Shown: piece by piece, positions 47,501 to 60,544 of the stretch
How the letters are laid out: the number at the start of each line of letters is the position of its first letter
Position numbering within the stretch: the first letter of the stretch is position 1
Assembly: GCA_949987705.1 (NCBI GenBank)
Contig: OX465281.1
Span: forward strand, 256,838,542 to 256,902,541
DNA: 64,000 nt
Source: Thereva unica
Lineage: Eukaryota; Arthropoda; Insecta; Diptera; Therevidae
Direction of reading: 5' to 3'
Position numbers and translations under genes: made by a program
Notes under the pieces: model-generated
Told to the model about the DNA's origin: nothing
Database searches by the model: none
What the model saw: the letters and a program-made list of their open reading frames with translations, nothing else

Positions 47501-50500
47501 CTTCCTTTGTTTTAGATATTTTCTATATGGCAGTTCTTTTTGCATGTTTATTAATTTTGTTTGCACTAGCACAGCCCTCAATTTGAAACGAAATTGTGAT
47601 TTAGTGAGAATATCTCAAAAAGTTTGTTCGCTCGCTCACACACAATAGAACTAGTTTGTCACGACAGTTGAGAAAACGTTAAAAGTTCGGATTATTATCA
47701 CGATCATCATGGTGGCTGTTAATCGACTATTAAGGAAGTACAATTATAAATGTACAATGATTACACGAAAATAGTGAAAAAACTAAGCAGCATCTCTTAA
47801 GAAGCCATTGTCTCTGGGGTGGCCGAACGTGTAAACCCTAGCCACACCGTGAACGACAATCAATCATTGATCCGTGGTGAATCCCATTGGCTTAAGTTTT
47901 TTGCGCAAAATGAATCTTATAATTATGTAAAATCCAAATCCTTTCAAAATATATGCGATTTTACTAACAAGAAAATCAAAGAAACGATCAATTTAAATCT
48001 TCATCGACAATATTGATATTTTGTTCATCTAATAGGTTTTACATTAGCACATGTGATTTATAGAAGATTAGGTTTATATATATAATCTTGATAATAAATT
48101 TAAATAATTTTAAAACTTTCTTACACATGGTAGAATTCCATGGCAAATGACGAAAGAACAAAACAAAAAGTTACAAAAATTCCTGAAATTGTGTGTTCAC
48201 TTCATAAAACTTGTTCCGAAAATTAATCTAAGCCATTCTTTGTTCCGCAACTTGTTTTCTTGTTCTGAATTTTAATTATTGATTTTTTTTTGCCTATGAG
48301 TCTATCTGTGAATAAGAAAGTTACGCAATCGAAGAACCGAATAAGACCAGTAGTTTAGGACTTTGAACTTCAAAGTGAATTTAAATAATTCTTCAAAAAA
48401 CATTATTTTTCGTGCATTTCCGTTCACTCATGCGCATGTCTGGTGACGGTATTAAACGCGTTATAATAAAACTTAACTTTCGGCTTTCATAAAAATAACT
48501 TCTTTTTGGTTTTAAATTTACAAAAAAACAAGAACTGTGCAACTGACAAGTCTCTGCTCTTGACTAAAATATAGAAATTGTTAAAACTACTGTTCAGATA
48601 GTAGTACTCCAGATTCACTATCAAATCCCTTGGATAAAAACTATAATACCGAATGGCTCTGAAATCTTTTTCTAACACTACAAGATAACCAAAACCACTC
48701 TAATCCAGGAAATTTATGGATTGTAAAGGGTGTCTCATCAGGGACTCCCCGTTTCGATAGGGAAATGCCTACGACTAAGCTTAAATGTTTTTTCCATTTC
48801 TCATCGTGCGTTCATTCATCGTTTGTTAATTGAAAGATGATTTTAGGTTAGGTTAGATATGCCTGAGCTGCTGGTGCACAGCCCAAACACTTAGGCCAAA
48901 GGGATAGGCCCATTGTGATGCCATAAGATCCCACTTTCCGATGGCGTTTATTCGCTAAACCACGTCAAGGAGGTATTCTTAGATGCGGGATGCCAAACTT
49001 CGGGATTTCCGCAAACGTGCTTAGCTCACCAAAAGTGGTAATTCTCCTTCTGCTTAGGGCTGTGCAGTAACAGAGAAGGTGTCTCGTCTAGATTCTTACA
49101 GCTTCTGCAAAAAATCGTAGGTTTCGAGACCTAAGCGGGCTGCTTGCGTCCCTATCAGACAGTGTCCGGTCAGCACTCCCATTGTAACTGAGAGGTCTCG
49201 TCTACCGAGGCTCAGCAGTGCAATGGTCCGCCTGAGATCGTAGGAGGGCCAAGGGGTTAAGCTCTCCAATGCATTGTGTGCTGTTTGCATCGGAGATTAA
49301 AAGTAACCCAAGGCATACCAACCCTTTCCTTTCCAGGAAGACGAATGGCAGTCGTGCCTTTCCTAGGCAGTTCGTCAGCTTTACAATTTCCCTTTATATT
49401 TCGGTCACCAGGCACCCATATGAGGAGGGTCCTGAACTGCTGAACCATCTCGTTAAGAGATCTGTGGCATTCAAAGATAGTTCTGGAGTTGTAGTGCAAG
49501 AGCGCAGGGCGTTCAGAGCCGCCTGACTATCTGAGAAGATGTAGACAGTTCGTTTCCTGTCGCCTTGTTGGTTGATTTGCAGAACAGCCTCATGTATGGC
49601 TGAAAACTCCGCTTGGTATACATTGCAGTGATCAAGTAGTCGGAAGGAGACTTCAATCCCAATTTCCGGTGAGAAGACTCCTCCCACTCGACCGTCGAGC
49701 TTAGAGCCATCAGTGAAGAGGTTGTTCTATTACTCCATTCACGACGTGAAGAGATGTGGACCTCGCAGTTCTTCGTAAAGGTGACCTCGGATATGCGAAA
49801 ATCTATTTCTGTGTAAGCGTTGACAAAGTCCAGCATATTAGAGTGCCCTCCCTTGATTCCGATCCAAGATCCAGATTCTTTTATTCTAAAGGCTGCGGTA
49901 GTCACGTTTTCCCTTGCCACAAGTTTCAAAGGAGAGAGATAACATAACGTTTAGGGTATCTGTATGCATAACTCCGCACTTCTTTACACTTTCTGTAGTT
50001 TGTTTAGCACAGTGGACTTATTCAACCTCTACCAAAAATTATTACTCCGTATCATTGAAAAATCTTCAAGGAGCATATGATAAGCAATTATTCACTTTAA
50101 GCTATTGAAAATCAACATTAAAAAAGCGGAAACCCCTACCAATGTTTCTTAATTGCCATAAACTTAAAGTTAGCCTCTTTTGAACGAGTGTTAAACCCAC
50201 ATAAAACCCTTCATGCATTTTTAAAAATAAACCAAAGCCCCTTCACTTGGAAAACGATATTACACCCAACCAAAAAACAAAATGTAGCGAAATACTTATT
50301 TATGATCTCACCATTCATAGAAACATCCTCTTCTACATCAGCGTGGACGGATTTTTGTTCCGGTTGTTGTTGTCCACCAGGCAATAAGAAATTAGCTGTA
50401 GCAAATTCAACATTACATGCCTGTGGTATCGGTCTTTGACCCAATGCCATTCCACAAATGGCAGTCATATGTGTCTCGGGGCCAAATACATAAAGTGGAA

Positions 50501-53500
50501 TGCCTAAAGTGCTTCCAAATTCGCGCATTTTTCTTAAGCCTTCTTGATAATTAGGACCAGCACGACGTACAAAAATCGAAACATTATGCTCTACTAGTTT
50601 TGGTTGAAATTCTCTTAAAGCAGAAATTATTCCTGAAATATAATAAAAATAAGTTTAGTTTAAACATAGGGTTTGATTGAGATTGATTTTACCTCTAAAG
50701 GTTGCAGCAACATTTGTGAAATTAGCTATTCCTCCACCAGTAATAAGGATCTTTCCATTTGGATGTTTCGGTGATGATGTCATGAGATTAAGAATTGTTT
50801 TTGCATACTCATAAGTCTGCTGTTCTGATGGAGCGCCACTGTATTCTCCATAATTTGCTAGCTCAGTTGATCCACCTAAATCGCAGATTGTATCCGAGTA
50901 TATCACACTAGCGCCACCACCGGCTACCATTGTCCATATTCTTCCATTTCTATTCAAGATAGTCAACTAACACACCGAAACCTTTTATTAATTGAAGACG
51001 TTATTTAAATCACAATAGATTACCTTCAATGAAGCACCACTCTTCGCGTCCAAATCAGCAATATACGCTTCTTCCGGATATGCATCACGTCCGAAAGGCG
51101 GTGGATATTCAATATCACCCCATTTTGGACGGCAAACAAAATCTGCTGTTGAATCTAGCTTCGCAGCCAAATCTAATATATAAATCGACTCAGCTGTCAC
51201 GACGAGCGGATTAATTTCCAAATAAGTAAAATACAGATCGACATAAGCTTGATACAGTGTATAGATAAAGTTAGCAATTCTCTGCTTCTTATCCCCACTA
51301 ACATGTGTCAGTAGGTTAGATTTTATATCTTCTACAGAAGTATTATGGCCAACTGGGACATCAAGCTTCAGAGCTTTGGAATCAACATCACCAATATCTA
51401 CACCGCCTTGATGATAAAACAGGATCGTGTCTGCCGTTCTGTGTGAGTAGATGCAAACATAGGCCTCTTCATTCTAGAAAACAAAAAGTAAATAATTATG
51501 AATTAATGTTTGACGAATAAATATTAACACAATTTCTTGCTTAGTCATGGCGCTTACCTCTTTGTGGGGTATAAAAGGCTCGATAATGAAGCTTCGCAGC
51601 TTTCCGCACGCAGCTCCAATTTTCTGATCTTTATTCATATGTTTACTTAGCCATTGCTTAACTTCATCTAGGCTCTTGTTTACTGCGATAAGACCCAATT
51701 TTCCACGTCTTTTGATAAGCTGATCTGGTTTTACTACTAGGGGCTGAAAATATGAATATTCAGGTTACGTTTTGCAAAAATTAATTTTTTTGATGTAAAT
51801 AAGAGAGACTGAAAAATGTGGAAACATATCTTTAGTAATGGACATAATTTCGAAGGTAGGTAGAGTTATGTTGACTCGTGTGAAGCTCTTTCGCAACCTT
51901 TGTACGACCTTCTATAACGCTACGTATTGTTGTGCGTTTTTTTTTTTTTACTTTTTTTTAAAAAATTCTAACCACGTAAAACACTGAAATATGTATATCC
52001 TGTTTTATAAACTAAAGGGCAAAACGCAATTTTTGTATTGCTGGTATCCTTTTCGGTACTTTCAAATTTCTCCAAATTCTTTTCTTATTTGTTAATTTTT
52101 TTGTGCTTATTTTTTCTTGTATTTTCGACTAGAATTCACAGCACCGAAATAGTCCTGATTGTTGCTAATTCGAAACGAAATTTTTATTTTTTGCAAATGA
52201 ACTGAATAATGAAGGTTTTTGTCTTCCAGCCAGTCGTATGTGTTCAAAACTGATTTTTTCCTTTTTTATTTAATCTTACATTTTTCCGAACACAAACTTT
52301 TGCAGTAAATTTCTGCATACGTCAAAATTCGAACTCAATTTTTTTTTCCTTTCTCCCCGCCTACCTTTTTGTTCCGAACCCACTACTCGATTTTCTTCCC
52401 CACAGTAATTTTTAGTCAAGTAGATATTTAGGCAAAACTGACCGTCACATTGTATAATATTGATGTAGATAACATTGAACAATTTTTTTTAATAATACCT
52501 ACATATTATCTAATAGAATAGATTCTACTTTTAAAATGGAAATATAAGCTTAGTATACCAACTTGACAGCAGTTTAGTATACGCAAACATACCCAAATCG
52601 CCGTAGTCGACGTTTTTGTTTTCTTCGATCAGTGTCTGTTGCATCGAATTCTTTCTTCCATTAGCTGTCGAAGAGCGAATATTTGATCAATGCATCCTCG
52701 ATGCATCCTCCCGCTTGTTCTTTCCGGCTCGTTTGCTCTCGATGTTTCTGTAGCCTCGATTGTACGATTTTCGAAAATACTTTGACGGCGACCGAAAGGA
52801 GGCATTTTTCAGCGATTTTATTGCCGTCTTCATCACCTCCATTATCGATTCGGTATCGAGAAACTGGTTCGTCAGCTGTTCGATAATCAGCGGTTCGGCT
52901 GCTGGACCTTGTGGCGGATCATAGTTGTACGACTGGTGGAAGAATTCTCTCCACCCCTGTAAGCGCCACGGGGAGAGGTCACGATCGAACGAACGAGGTA
53001 TTGCCGCCTTACCGCCGGTTTGTCTGGTACAGCGACCGGCACTCGTGCCTCGCACCGCTTCTTCCATGTCGGCCGCAACGTTATCCCAGTACGCGTCCCG
53101 CGTTCCGATTTAATTTTCTGTTGAGCTTCTTTGTTAAATCGGCGGTATTGCTCAAAGTGGACGTAATTTATTCGATCGACGAGGTTCAGAGAACGGTCCG
53201 AGATCTATGGCTCCGTCCGTTTACGGATAGACTCCGACAATTGCCTTTCTTCTACATCGATATCGTCCAGTATTGCGAGCGCTGCGAAATTGTTGGATAG
53301 TGCCATTTGAAACTCTCGCCCGATGGACGGGTCCCCTTCTTCTTGGCCGTTTTCTTCGCTATGCTCACCAACAAAGTGTTCCGAATATCATAGCTAACCA
53401 CAAAAATCACAATTGGTTGAGTAGAACGATAAAGCACAAAAATGTGGATCACTTAAACTTCACAATTCAAAAGCAAATCGTTGGTCCGCCAATCTATGGG

Positions 53501-56500
53501 CTGTGTAATAGACGAAAATGAAGCAACCAACTATTCAACTTATAGGATCTGCCTGGCGTGCCCCGCACAATTTACAACTAAAGATTGGCTCAGTACTCAT
53601 CATCCTTCGAAATCCGACCCAAGCAAAACTATGTAACGGAACGTGTTTGACAGTGAGAAAACTTATGCGCAAAGTTCAAAGTTCAAAGGTGAGCATGTTC
53701 TCACGACGAGCCGATTCGAGACAAATTCCGATTAACCATTGCATTAACCATGACCATCAACAAATCTCAAGGCCAATTCTTGACTGTTTGTGGCCTGAAT
53801 CTAGAAAGTGGATGTTTCTCTCACGGTCAATTGTACGTAGCATCCTCACGTGCCGGCAAACCATATGCTTTGTTGTTTCTCGCACCTGAAAACAAAACGA
53901 AAAACGCTGATTCGCGCATCACTGTTGCTGAATAGAGGCGATCAACCCAACGGAAATGGAGCTGCCAGCAACGATAGTGATAGTGGCGCTTTAACCCCTG
54001 CGTAACCGATACCGTTTGATAGAGAGAACTACCTCACAGATGAAAATGCAAAGCTCACTCAGATAATTTTGGCATCACTGAAGGGTAAAACAAAAGGGCA
54101 GCTTAGATCCTTTGACTTTTAATTTGATTATAAGGACAAGCTTTGAAAAGAATGACACTGTTATTAACAAACCAATTCAACTGGTTCTCCAGGTTCGATC
54201 CTAGCAAATAGTAAATAGGAAACAAGCGTAGTAGAAACGCGATTTATCCATTCTATTACTGTTTGCAAATTACTATTTTTGAGTTATCTGCCATTATATT
54301 AACGAGAAATTATAAACATATGTATGTACATACATACATATGTAACTCAACCATTCTCAATCGAATTCGTAATACAATTTTCAAACAAACATTACTTTTA
54401 TTCAATATTTCGACTCGAGAATAATAAAAAAACGTAAGAAACGCCCCAATTCTTATGTTATTAATTTTAATGAAAATTGATAATGGGTGAATGGATATAA
54501 TAACCTCGCCTTGTTTTCATTGACAAACCTTTCAACAACTCCATTCATTTTGCATCACTCGATTACCGCCACTGAATTACATTTTAATAATAGAAACAAG
54601 ACATAATGGAGCACACGCATAAGGTGGAAAGTGGGAAAAATTATTAAAAGGATATTCTATAAATAAGACGAATGTATTTGTGCGCCTTGGAAGCTCCTGG
54701 CAAAATTTTCTTAAGAATTTTTGGGTAGAATTGAAAAATGTTTTAATGAGGATAGAAATTGCTATGTAGATAATAAATAATGTTTAAACAGAAAAAATAC
54801 TTTCGGTAGGGGAGGTTTGCGATTCTGGGGCCAATTTAGGCCTATTGTGCACATCTTCCACTAAAGAAAAAACCTGACGATGGCAAGGTCCTTTATTAAA
54901 GAACAGGACATTTACAGAGAACATATGCGAAAGTCTCGCCTTTCATGCATAGTGGACATTCTGTTTCCTGAGTCAGTCCTAGGTTGTGGAGGTGATACCG
55001 CAGCCACAGTCAGATATTCCACCAACAGCCTAAAGTCCGCCGTGTTTAGGGTGATAACACATCTTAAGGCAAAGGTTCTTAATACTTCGTCTAATAGCCT
55101 GTCTACAACCTTGGACCGAATCCCAATAGGTTGGATTCAGTCCCTTAACCCAGTCCTCTATCAGGGAGTTAGTGGTGGAGCATGAGATACTACAAAGAAG
55201 TTCGTGGGTTCAGGCCAGCGTCTCAAACCCCTAGGAGGTGTACAGCTTCATTTCCCTTGATTCCCCAGTGTCCGGGATCCAGCAGAGCGAGACTTTATTT
55301 TTCCTGCCCAGGAGGTAAAGCGTCCTGCAACTATTTTATAGGAAGCTTTCCACAATTAGAGGACTGTCTGAAAAAAAGTAATCTTGGTCCTTTTCAAACC
55401 TTGGCCATTTGCAAGATTAAGCCTAGTACAGATCTCAATTGGTTGTGTTTTAGTACCGAAAGCCGACGAGCACTTCCCTGTTGCAATTGAGACGAGACCA
55501 GTCTCCGTACTAGAGATGGGTAACTCAGATCTGAGTCAGCTCAAAGATCTGCATCTTTAAAATGAGTCAATGAATCGGTTCACGATTTTGAGCTGAGTCG
55601 GTTCTTAAGGAGTCACGGGTCTTTCATGAACGACCGGATCTTACACTTCTTCCTCGGATCCGACCAATCTTTGTACTTTTTAAGATCTCTTAGCTTTTTT
55701 CTTATCCCGAAAATACGCAGTGATGTAAAACGCACAAATTTGGATTTAGTTCATAGCATTTACTACCACCATTTTAGTGAGCTTTTAACTCAAAATACAC
55801 TAGTTGAGCTAAGTGAATAGAATCGCAAATTTTTGTATGGACCGGCTGTTCTGAAGAAACGGCAGAGCTTTTTTTGAGATGACTCTTTTCAACCGGCTCT
55901 GGGAGTCGGATCTTTTGAAACATGCATATCCGGTGAGTCGGCTCTTGTAAAAGATCCGTTTTTCCCACCTCTACTCTGTACCATGCATTCGAATCGTGCC
56001 CCGTCGGCGTGGAAGAAAGAGATCGTTGTGCCAATTTTAAAGAAAGGCGAAAGTCGGGAAAGCAAGAATTATCACGGTATTAGTTTCATTTCGATCGTCA
56101 GCATATTATTTACGAAAATCAGACAATCGAGGCTACAAAAAAATCCAAAGCAAACGTGCCGAAAAGAACAAGCTCGCAAGCAAGATTTAGACCACATCGA
56201 GAATGCATTAATCAATCGCTCTCCGCTAGCTAATGGAAGAAAGAATTATTTGCGGGAAACGAACTGTCGCCGCCAAAAATCGTCAAGAATGTTTCGTTAG
56301 AAAGGAGAGCTTTCTCGATTTTGCTGACTAGGTGGTATTAATTTACCCTTTGGATAAGTGAACTGAAAGCTTTGAAAAGAAAAGAGGTTAAGCTGGTCTT
56401 TGCCACTGGTAGATTCTGCTGGCTCTCACAGCGCTTCTCCCAGTCAATTCATTTGGAGCGGCTCATCTCTTTGTAACAGGGAACCTGTATTGTTCCCTTC

Positions 56501-58799
56501 GCCCAGTATGTTTTTCCTTATTGAATAGTATCCAAACTTTCCTACGAATTGCAGGAAGTCCGTCATTCCATCAGGCCACTTTACGAAATGAGTGCGGGGA
56601 AGAAATAGTATTGTTGTCATGGTAGGAGAAGATCTTGGTGCTAGTCGTCTCTAGTTCCCACACCGAGCTGTTAGAAACGGCTAGCACGTCTTATTTGGAG
56701 GCCAAAATACGCTAAAATTTAGACCAGTTAATAATCATAGGATGTAGGTAAAAGCCGCGGATGTGTGAGAGGCCCAGAATGACGAACGTGACACGCAAAT
56801 AGAGTAGAGTAGCTACTATCAAAGAGTAGCCCCTACACAAAGTAGTAAATCCCCCATACAAAAACCTAGATTTCCATTTCAAAATAGAAAAACTGTTTCA
56901 TTTACTATGAATCAATCAACTCATATATTTGTTCAACCTTGAAATAAATAACGTTGACTTACTGCATTCTGAAATGCCATTTTATTCATTTCTTGAATAA
57001 AAAATTAATTGTTTGAACTGTAAAACAGCTGTAAATGTAAAATATTTCCATAGGGAAATATAAAAAAAAGTGATGGTCAAGGGTCAACGAAAGGAGCCAA
57101 CATTGTAAACTATACTCGGTATCTACATACATTCCTCACACTGCCACTCACAGCTGTTGCAAGAATAGTTATGACTATTCAAATTATGCAAAACAGGGGA
57201 AAAAAACGAAATCATAAAATTAACAACAAAGTTTGCAATTTTTATACACAAAATATATAAAATACACAAAAAGTATAGAAGAGAGAATAGCCTTCAAAAC
57301 ACACAGAAGTCCCTCCAAACTATATCAACTATTTCCATTGGACGTGAACGAATGAAATTGTCTCAATGTTAATGGCATAATCTAAGCTGCTATTTAAAGC
57401 GTCGTTTCTCCACCTGTTACTGTATTCTTTGTACGCATTTACACAGTGCCAGATGTATAATATATAATAAAATTTAAATAAAACGATACCAATCCAGAAA
57501 TATGCGGGGCGGCGGCGATTGCAGTAACACACACGAAATTTATCTTCGAGCGTGTTACGAAGTTACGATGTTAGGCTAAAAATATTTTACGGATGTTTAG
57601 TTACAGAAGTGTGTTTATTGATTTTGTCAACTTGACCCTTGAACAGCAGAGAGACCAATCGAATAGGAAAACAGTAAGCCCAAGGAATGAACACTTTTTT
57701 TTTAGTATAGTAGTTTCTTTTTCCTTCTTTCAAGTAGATTTCACACACCAGGTGAACGCGCAAAAGAGAGCTTTTATATATATATATAGTCACTGTCACA
57801 AGCTTACTAGGTGTTACTGTCGGCAAGGCCAGACCAAGTGTTGAATTAAATATGTTAAAATAAAAAAGAATGATTATAAGAATGGATTTGTTTCCTAATA
57901 AAATTGAAAGTTGAAGTTTAACCTTTTATAATATGACCTATTTCTCTTTCTCTCTGGCGTTGGTGAGGACAAGCGAATTTATTTCCTGAGTTATTAACAT
58001 AAATTGCATCAATATTATAAATAACAATAAAAATATTAGCGATGCTCTCTCATATATATATAAGACATCTTCATTGGTCCAAATAGAATGAAGAATTTTT
58101 ACAATGTGGAATGAATACTCCATTAAGTCACCACCTAAGATACTTGAAAGCTCTTTCCTCTTTCTTTTTTTTCTTCTCCTCCGACATACTATCTATATCT
58201 ACTTGGGAATGTTACATCATGCCACCACATCCACCCATTGAATAGCGCAAGAAATGTCAAGAGTCTTCTTCACAGCAACCCTTGCCACTTCACAAAAAAG
58301 CACCTGGAGATTTCTCGTAAGACTAATTGAAAGATGCAACCTACCTACTACATTCACCGCGCCAGCTAGTATGTACATTGAATATGACGTCAAAACTTTT
58401 TCACTTAAGGAAAAATTTCATGTCATTCATCGTGTGTGGTTGGTATGTTTTCGTTCGCATACAATTCCCCATCATTAATTTTAAAGTTTGCGCAAAAATT
58501 TACCGGTATTGATCGATGATTGTGAGGTGACACACAAACCAGGTGAACTTTTTTTTTTTTGGAACAATAATAAGATGTGTAAAGTGTGATAATGAGTAGT
58601 ATTTTGACGTGATTTAAGGTATATAGTATGTTTTACCGTTGATTGAAGCCATGGGTTATTTGCTACTAAGTCCGTCCAGTTTGTACTGGGATCAACTGAG
58701 GCGAATTTGCATTGTGCAGCACCTGAATCTTTATCCAATAAGCGATTTAGGATGTCTTTTCCTGTAGCTTCTCTGATGGCCTTTGCAGACATTTTTGTG
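41574..58799 (-). CDS. ATPCL: ATP-citrate synthase (ATP-citrate lyase)
   Basis: Ten coding exons on the minus strand (58792-58637, 51743-51558, 51473-51024, 50966-50693, 50632-50312, 43771-43585, 43514-43107, 43050-42225, 42160-41820, 41742-41574) join in phase to 1105 residues, close to the ~1100 of animal enzymes. It makes cytosolic acetyl-CoA and oxaloacetate from citrate, CoA and ATP. It opens [12 protein letters not shown]. The ATP-grasp half has [14 protein letters not shown] and [10 protein letters not shown]. The CoA-ligase half has the phospho-histidine site [10 protein letters not shown] (His765). The citrate-synthase-like end has [13 protein letters not shown] and [13 protein letters not shown]. 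The variable linker (about residues 430-500) has [13 protein letters not shown]. The start exon has a CAG acceptor 7 bp before ATG, so an upstream non-coding exon exists, not located here. Introns of 6.9 and 6.5 kb hold transposons; the coding sequence is intact. Confidence 0.97.
44770..45770 (+). pseudogene. LINE fragment, family L1 copy A (endonuclease end, linker, RT start)
   Basis: The order is endonuclease block [10 protein letters not shown] near 44795, a linker frame at 45145-45522 with [14 protein letters not shown] and [14 protein letters not shown], then an RT piece [20 protein letters not shown] near 45560-45630. The junction near 45525, just before CAGCTAATGGAAGGAAGAAT, skips the N-terminal RT blocks, so there is an internal deletion. 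Copies B (52590-53310) and C (55985-56330) are the same family. Confidence 0.68.
46342..46439 (+). pseudogene. Possible THAP-like zinc-finger scrap
   Basis: One short frame reads [16 protein letters not shown]. It resembles the CxxxxC..F.FP opening of THAP domains, which occur in P-element and other transposases. It ends at a stop after about 32 codons, and the later Cys and His of the domain are missing. Confidence 0.22.
48840..49930 (-). pseudogene. LINE RNase H to C-terminus (R1/I-type)
   Basis: Going down the minus strand, several frames give [33 protein letters not shown] and [12 protein letters not shown] (RNase H core). Then come [38 protein letters not shown] and a terminal cysteine knuckle. 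At least three frameshifts separate them. It is in the sense orientation of the ATP-citrate lyase gene, inside its 6.5-kb intron. Confidence 0.8.
52590..53310 (-). pseudogene. LINE fragment, family L1 copy B
   Basis: The minus strand matches copy A in order: a FKWHYPTIS start, NGRSHRSRT, then the linker, and it ends with CAGCTAATGGAAGAAAGAAT near 52653-52672. The frame at 52687-53067 extends the linker with [17 protein letters not shown] and [20 protein letters not shown], which copy A lacks. It has many stops. Confidence 0.65.
53518..53935 (+). pseudogene. Helitron PIF1-like helicase C-terminal remnant
   Basis: In overlapping frames the plus strand reads [34 protein letters not shown] and then [15 protein letters not shown] and [16 protein letters not shown]. 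These are the last helicase motifs (V and VI) of the Rep/Helicase protein that rolling-circle Helitrons carry. A frameshift lies near 53700. No Helitron 3' hairpin/CTRR end was recognised nearby. Confidence 0.82.
54840..55500 (-). pseudogene. LINE RNase H/C-terminal fragment
   Basis: Minus-strand pieces give [19 protein letters not shown] (the conserved WVPGHxGIxGNExAD block) and [20 protein letters not shown] followed by YVLCKCPVL, the terminal knuckle. Stops and shifts interrupt it. Confidence 0.7.
55511..55973. mobile_element. hAT MITE with 8-bp target duplication
   Basis: The left end is TAGAGATGGGTAACTC, and the reverse complement of the right end is TAGAGGTGGGAAAAAC. The flanks CTCCGTAC (55503-55510) and CTCTGTAC (55974-55981) match at 7 of 8 bases. 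GAGTCGG, CTGAGTC and AGATCTG words repeat near both ends, as subterminal transposase-binding sites of hAT elements do. The interior has no transposase. Confidence 0.82.
55985..56330 (+). pseudogene. LINE fragment, family L1 copy C (RT start)
   Basis: The frame starts [20 protein letters not shown] and [17 protein letters not shown], the first RT blocks. It then runs into the shared TAGCTAATGGAAGAAAGAAT word near 56229 and a GGGAAACGAACTGT word also present in copy A. It abuts the right end of the hAT MITE. Confidence 0.68.
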
Positions 58800-59879
58800 C
58801 TGAAAAAATAAAAAACATTTTTAAGTTTATATTTATAAATGTAAAGAATATGTTTAAGGTTAAAATATTTTAAACAGGGTGTGTTCGTTAAGTATACAAA
58901 GCGGCCGGGTGTGGATAGATCAACAGCACAATGATTGAAATTTATTAAACATTAACACTAGGTAGGTAAGTACTTTGTTGTTAAGTTGTTAAGGTACTCC
59001 CAAGCTGGCCTTTGCTAAAAAGGTCCTCGATCAAATTGAGATATGTTCACTGAGATCGACCCTTTTCAATTGTCCCATTTGCTGTCCCAGTGGGTATAAA
59101 CAGGCTGGTCACAAAAGGTCCTCGCTAATGCTGGGCAAGGTTGGTGTGTACAAGTGCATTACTCTGATATACAGCACTGCCAAGGCGGACTTCTTTTCCA
59201 GCTTAAACTAAAGCGCACATTGAGCTGTGTCACACGCAGTAAGCGCAGAGTAGGGCAGCACGGAAAACAACTGCGTTACACAATTGTCTAAGCACATTTG
59301 GGAGCAGTTTTGTTAAGACAGTTTGACGAAAATAGTTTTGAAATGGAATGCATCTAAATTTATTAAGCTCTGATTCGGATAACTCTGGGTTATTTCAAAC
59401 TTAGATTAATTTTTCTTTCATTTGGACTAGGGCCAAGGACTACGAACCTTTCCCACTCGGGAGAGTCTCAGCTTGGTCCAAGTGTAGCAATCGTCAGGTC
59501 TGGTTTTGCGAGTACCAACCACCGTACTTCAGAGTCAGCCAACATAAGCACAGGCGTTCCAGGAGTCACCAGTCACCATTCGTTCTCGGCAGATTGACAG
59601 AACCAACAAAACACATTTTCAAGCAGTCGTTGAGAAGTGGAAAGCCCTCCAGATGCCAAGGACAGAAGGAATGGTAACCTCCTGCAATAAAAGGAGGAGG
59701 TCCCGGGGAGATACCTCAGCGACTACAAATAATGACCAAAAAGGAAAAAGCACTCAAGACGAACCATAGTCGGGCAACCTTCTACTTCAGGAGCTCACAA
59801 TCAGGCTCAATAACAGGCCAATGAGCGAAGTAGTGACTAACCGATGCCAATTCTAGTACCGGCAAACTCCCGGGTCGAT
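58800..59879. other. No gene recognised
   Basis: This is upstream of the first located ATP-citrate lyase coding exon and either intron or 5' flank. No core promoter or upstream non-coding exon could be identified. Confidence 0.35.
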
Positions 59880-60240
59880 ATCGAGGCCAAAATATCAGAG
59901 ATGGTCATGGAGTTCGTGATGGGACAATTTGTTGTATCTTTGGCGCGACAACAGGGACATCCCTATGGACAACTGGAAGGTGCTCAAGGCCGAGGAACCT
60001 CAGCGAAATAGTAGAGCTCTGGTTCTGCTAATCAACGACGAATAGAGGGGCTGGAAAGGGTTGACTATAAACTCCATTTTTGACTTAGGCAGGCATGGAT
60101 AAAGGTTTTCAAAACGACTTCATCTAGCGAAAAGGCTGAGTCCGATGAAGAGCTCACTGAGCGCTTGGATGAACCAACAGTCATCGAGGTTGAGAGGGCG
60201 GGACAACAAAGGGAGGAGGGGGAGGACAAGATGCTCAGAT
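59880..60240 (+). pseudogene. LINE ORF1-like fragment
   Basis: One frame reads NRDIPMDNWKVLKAEEPQRN, then SRALVLLINDE, and further on RGWKGLTINSIFDLGRHG. These resemble the conserved C-terminal domain of R1/jockey-like LINE ORF1 proteins that ends with a YGFxxIYLKVYK-type motif. Stops follow. Confidence 0.5.
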
Positions 60241-60544
60241 GCAGCGGTTGGCAATGTAGTACACATGAGCCGCTCAGTGCACAAATTGATTAACTCCATA
60301 AAACAAAAAGTAGAGAAATGCGACGAAATAATGTACCTTGTTTTTTAATATTCCCTTATTATTCAATGGTCAATATTATTCAATGGTCAAAAAAAAATTG
60401 CCTTTTATTGGTGTTAATCTTTATTATTCCGAAAGTTATTATAAATATAAGAAGTTATGAGTATACCATGTGCTTTGACACTTAAATATGAAATTTTTCA
60501 AAAAGTGGAGTTAATCGATGTGTGCACTGAACGGCTCATATATA

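Larger units (their letters stand above)
43772..50311 (-). other. ATP-citrate lyase intron of 6.5 kb
   Basis: Contains LINE fragments at 44770-45770 (opposite strand) and 48840-49930 (same strand), and a possible zinc-finger scrap at 46342. The stretches 43830-44760 and 46440-48830 are AT-rich and show nothing recognisable. Confidence 0.85.
51744..58636 (-). other. ATP-citrate lyase first coding intron, 6.9 kb
   Basis: Contains LINE copy B, a Helitron helicase remnant, an R1-type LINE tail, a hAT MITE and LINE copy C (listed separately). Stretches 51760-52580, 53940-54830 and 56340-58600 are AT-rich with no supported feature. Confidence 0.85.
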
